Of a stretch of 6,574 nt of DNA, positions 5,356 through 6,574 are shown piece by piece. The stretch comes from an uncultured Collinsella sp. (GTDB taxonomy: Bacteria > Actinomycetota > Coriobacteriia > Coriobacteriales > Coriobacteriaceae). Within the stretch, counting starts at the first letter, position 1; every line of letters begins with the position of its first letter. Where the stretch lies: positions 1 to 6,574 of the forward strand of contig URVD01000102.1 in assembly GCA_900551195.1 (NCBI GenBank), given 5' to 3'. The notes beneath the pieces were generated by a model, which saw nothing but the letters and a program-made list of their open reading frames with translations, made no database searches and had not been told where the DNA came from. Position numbers and translations under genes: made by a program.

Positions 5356-6381
5356 TTAGCGCGCCGCGTACTCGAGCATGCGGTCGAGCGTGAGCTTGGC
5401 CTGATCGGCGGCCTCGTCCGACACGCCAATCTGCACCTCGCCCTCGCCCGTCTCCAGGCAGTGCACGAGCTTTTCGAGCGTGATGAGATCCATGTTGACG
5501 CAGGTGGGCTGCACCGCGGGGAAGTAGAACTTCTTGCCGGTGCTCTGGCAGCGGCGCTCGAGCTCGTAGAGCACGCCGCGGACCGTCACGATGATGAACT
5601 CGCTCGCGTCCGACTCCTCGGCGTACTTGATGATGCCGGCGGTGGAGCCGATGTAGTCGGCCTCGGCCAGGACGTCGGCCTTGCACTCGGGGTGCGCCAG
5701 CACGAGCGCATCGGGATGCGCCTCCTGCGCGTCGACAATCTGCTCGACGGTGATGATGTGGTGGCGCGGGCAGTAGCCGTTGTTGAGGATGACGTGCTTT
5801 TGCGGCACCCGCTCGGCTACGAAGCGGCCCAGGTTTTGATCGGGGATAAACAGGATGTGCTGCTGTGGCAGCTCGGATACGATCTTGACGGCGTTGGAGC
5901 TGGTGACGCACACGTCGCTCCAGCTCTTGATCTCGACCGTGGAGTTGACGTAGCAGACCACGGCAAGGTCGTCGCCGTACTCGGCGCGCGCCGCGTCGAC
6001 CGTCTCGCGCTTGACCATGTGAGCCATGGGGCAGTCCGCGCCCGGCTCGGGCAGCAGCACGGTCTTGGTGGGGTTGAGCAGCTTGGCGCTCTCGCCCATA
6101 AACTCCACGCCGCACAGCACGATGGTCTGCTGCGGCAGGCTCTTGGCGAGCTTAGCCAGGTAGAAGCTGTCGCCGACGTAATCGGCCACAGCCTGGACCT
6201 CGGGCGCCACGTAATAGTGCGCCAGGATCACCGCGTCGCGCTGGGTTTTAAGTTGCTGAATGGCCTCGACGAGCTCTGCGGGCACCAATGCCGCGCGCTC
6301 CGTTGCCGTCGTTGCCGATGCCAGGCCGGCCGCAATGTCGCGTGCAAGCTCCGACGCATCCATGTTCGCGCTCTGTGCCAT
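5356..6381 (-). CDS. nadA: Quinolinate synthase
   Basis: [4Fe-4S] enzyme condensing iminoaspartate with dihydroxyacetone phosphate to form quinolinate, the second step of de novo NAD synthesis. It has 341 residues, as usual for the family (about 300-350). Visible are AHYYVAPEVQAVADYVGDS (54-72), LCGVEFMGE (89-97), YVNSTVEIK (144-152), TSSNAV (160-165), IPDQNLG (179-185), GYCPRHH (202-208), HPEC (230-233), GSTAGII (245-251) and PTCVNM (292-297). The cluster ligands should be C90, C204 and C294, matching the family's three-cysteine pattern. The ATG at 6381 is chosen because GAGAGGGG lies 5 nt upstream; a TTG one codon earlier is too close to that site. An N-terminal stretch of about 45 residues precedes the conserved fold. 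It is the first gene of the operon, about 29 nt from the predicted transcription start. The iron-sulfur cluster is oxygen-sensitive, in keeping with an anaerobe. Confidence 0.96.
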   Translation of the reverse strand: MAQSANMDASELARDIAAGLASATTATERAALVPAELVEAIQQLKTQRDAVILAHYYVAPEVQAVADYVGDSFYLAKLAKSLPQQTIVLCGVEFMGESAKLLNPTKTVLLPEPGADCPMAHMVKRETVDAARAEYGDDLAVVCYVNSTVEIKSWSDVCVTSSNAVKIVSELPQQHILFIPDQNLGRFVAERVPQKHVILNNGYCPRHHIITVEQIVDAQEAHPDALVLAHPECKADVLAEADYIGSTAGIIKYAEESDASEFIIVTVRGVLYELERRCQSTGKKFYFPAVQPTCVNMDLITLEKLVHCLETGEGEVQIGVSDEAADQAKLTLDRMLEYAAR

Positions 6382-6416
6382 CAAGGCCCCTCTCTTTTGG
6401 CGAATCTTGGGGCTTT

Positions 6417-6445
6417 AGTATGACACCTAGGTTTACAGCTGACAA
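6417..6445 (-). promoter_or_regulatory. Promoter of the nadABC-niaR operon
   Basis: On the minus strand TTGTCA (complement of 6440-6445, 5/6 match) and CATACT (complement of 6417-6422, 4/6 match) are separated by exactly 17 bp. Transcription would start near 6410, about 29 nt before the nadA ATG. The -35 box and the spacer lie within the palindrome at 6423-6466, so a bound repressor would block RNA polymerase. Confidence 0.7.
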
Positions 6446-6466
6446 GACAGCTGTAAACCTAGGTGT
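6423..6466. promoter_or_regulatory. 44-bp palindrome, putative NiaR operator
   Basis: ACACCTAGGTTTACAGCTG (6423-6441) is the exact reverse complement of 6448-6466, with a 6-bp spacer (ACAAGA). Each arm contains two smaller palindromes: ACCTAGGT (6425-6432, 6457-6464) and CAGCTG (6436-6441, 6448-6453). Their centres are 10, 12 and 10 bp apart, close to one helical turn, as expected if two or more dimers bind on one face. It overlaps the operon promoter and lies upstream of the predicted start, so it should act as DNA, not as RNA. The operon encodes NiaR, which makes NiaR the likely ligand. The inner part resembles, from memory, NiaR boxes of Firmicutes (ACA..TGTC, GACA..TGT type). Confidence 0.75.
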
Positions 6467-6574
6467 AAAGTTGAAATAAAGATTCAATCATGCGGCAGGT
6501 CCATTTTCGAACTGGCATGTACAACTTCCTGAAACTTTCAAGGTTCAGGCTCTCAACCAGAGCGTCAACCATCC
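6459..6574 (-). other. Upstream edge of window; short open frame of unknown status
   Basis: Beyond the operator I see no convincing gene. On the minus strand a frame is open from the window edge (an ATG at 6572) to a TAG at 6461-6459 inside the operator palindrome, encoding 37 residues starting MVDALVESLNLESFRKLY. It could be the 3' end of an upstream gene, a small gene, or chance. No ribosome binding site can be seen because the window ends. The plus strand is also open from an ATG at 6490 to the edge, without a ribosome binding site. CCTGAA (6528-6533) and TTCAGG (6544-6549) form a short inverted repeat. Confidence 0.25.

Noticed and set aside
5300..6115. In-frame upstream extension of nadB to 730 residues
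   Set aside because: The extension overlaps nadA in another frame and is Arg/Ala-rich noise. The GTG at 5299 with its ribosome binding site marks the real start.
5461..6423. Plus-strand open frame (320 codons) opposite nadA
   Set aside because: It is a shadow of nadA with the same compositional signature and no ribosome binding site or motif.
6423..6466. Intrinsic terminator of a gene upstream of nadA
   Set aside because: No U-tract follows the palindrome on either strand, and it overlaps a promoter, which fits an operator better.
6500..6574. tRNA gene suggested by a TTCGAA stretch
   Set aside because: The flanking bases do not form a 5-bp T-arm, and no anticodon or acceptor stem can be drawn.

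Overview
The window looks like chromosomal DNA from a high-GC, probably anaerobic Gram-positive bacterium. The best guess is a member of the Coriobacteriia close to Collinsella. This rests on the actinobacterial-type DnaK, a small 2[4Fe-4S] ferredoxin, a NiaR-type (3H domain) NAD regulator, GC-rich coding sequence with AT-rich promoters, and repeat-laden intergenic gaps. The genus is an inference, because no search could be run.

Layout, left to right. Positions 1-53 are AT-rich DNA that replaces the end of dnaK. dnaK (minus strand, 33-1466) therefore keeps its ATPase domain and most of the beta substrate-binding domain, but lacks the last beta strands and the whole helical lid. A 657-bp divergent intergenic region (1467-2123) follows. 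It holds hairpins, a degenerate 62-bp tandem repeat with an 18-bp perfect inverted repeat, an orphan terminator-like hairpin, and a candidate promoter for the next gene. A 61-residue 2[4Fe-4S] ferredoxin gene (plus strand, 2124-2309) ends at a strong bidirectional terminator (2349-2391), next to a long inverted repeat (2429-2495).

The right half is one minus-strand operon, transcribed nadA (6381-5356), nadB (5299-3923), nadC (3919-3059), niaR (3059-2514). NadB oxidises L-aspartate to iminoaspartate. NadA condenses this with dihydroxyacetone phosphate to quinolinate. NadC converts quinolinate and PRPP to nicotinate mononucleotide. NiaR is the niacin-responsive repressor of this pathway. Upstream of nadA lies a 44-bp palindrome with perfect 19-bp arms (6423-6466) that covers the -35 element and spacer of a good promoter (TTGTCA, 17 bp, CATACT). 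It is the natural candidate for the NiaR operator, making the operon an autoregulated NAD-biosynthesis unit. A 15-bp imperfect hairpin sits in the nadA-nadB gap just before the nadB ribosome binding site.

I found no clearly new multi-gene system. The points most worth checking are the broken dnaK end, the nested-palindrome operator, the intergenic repeat families, and the possible structured RNA between dnaK and the ferredoxin gene.
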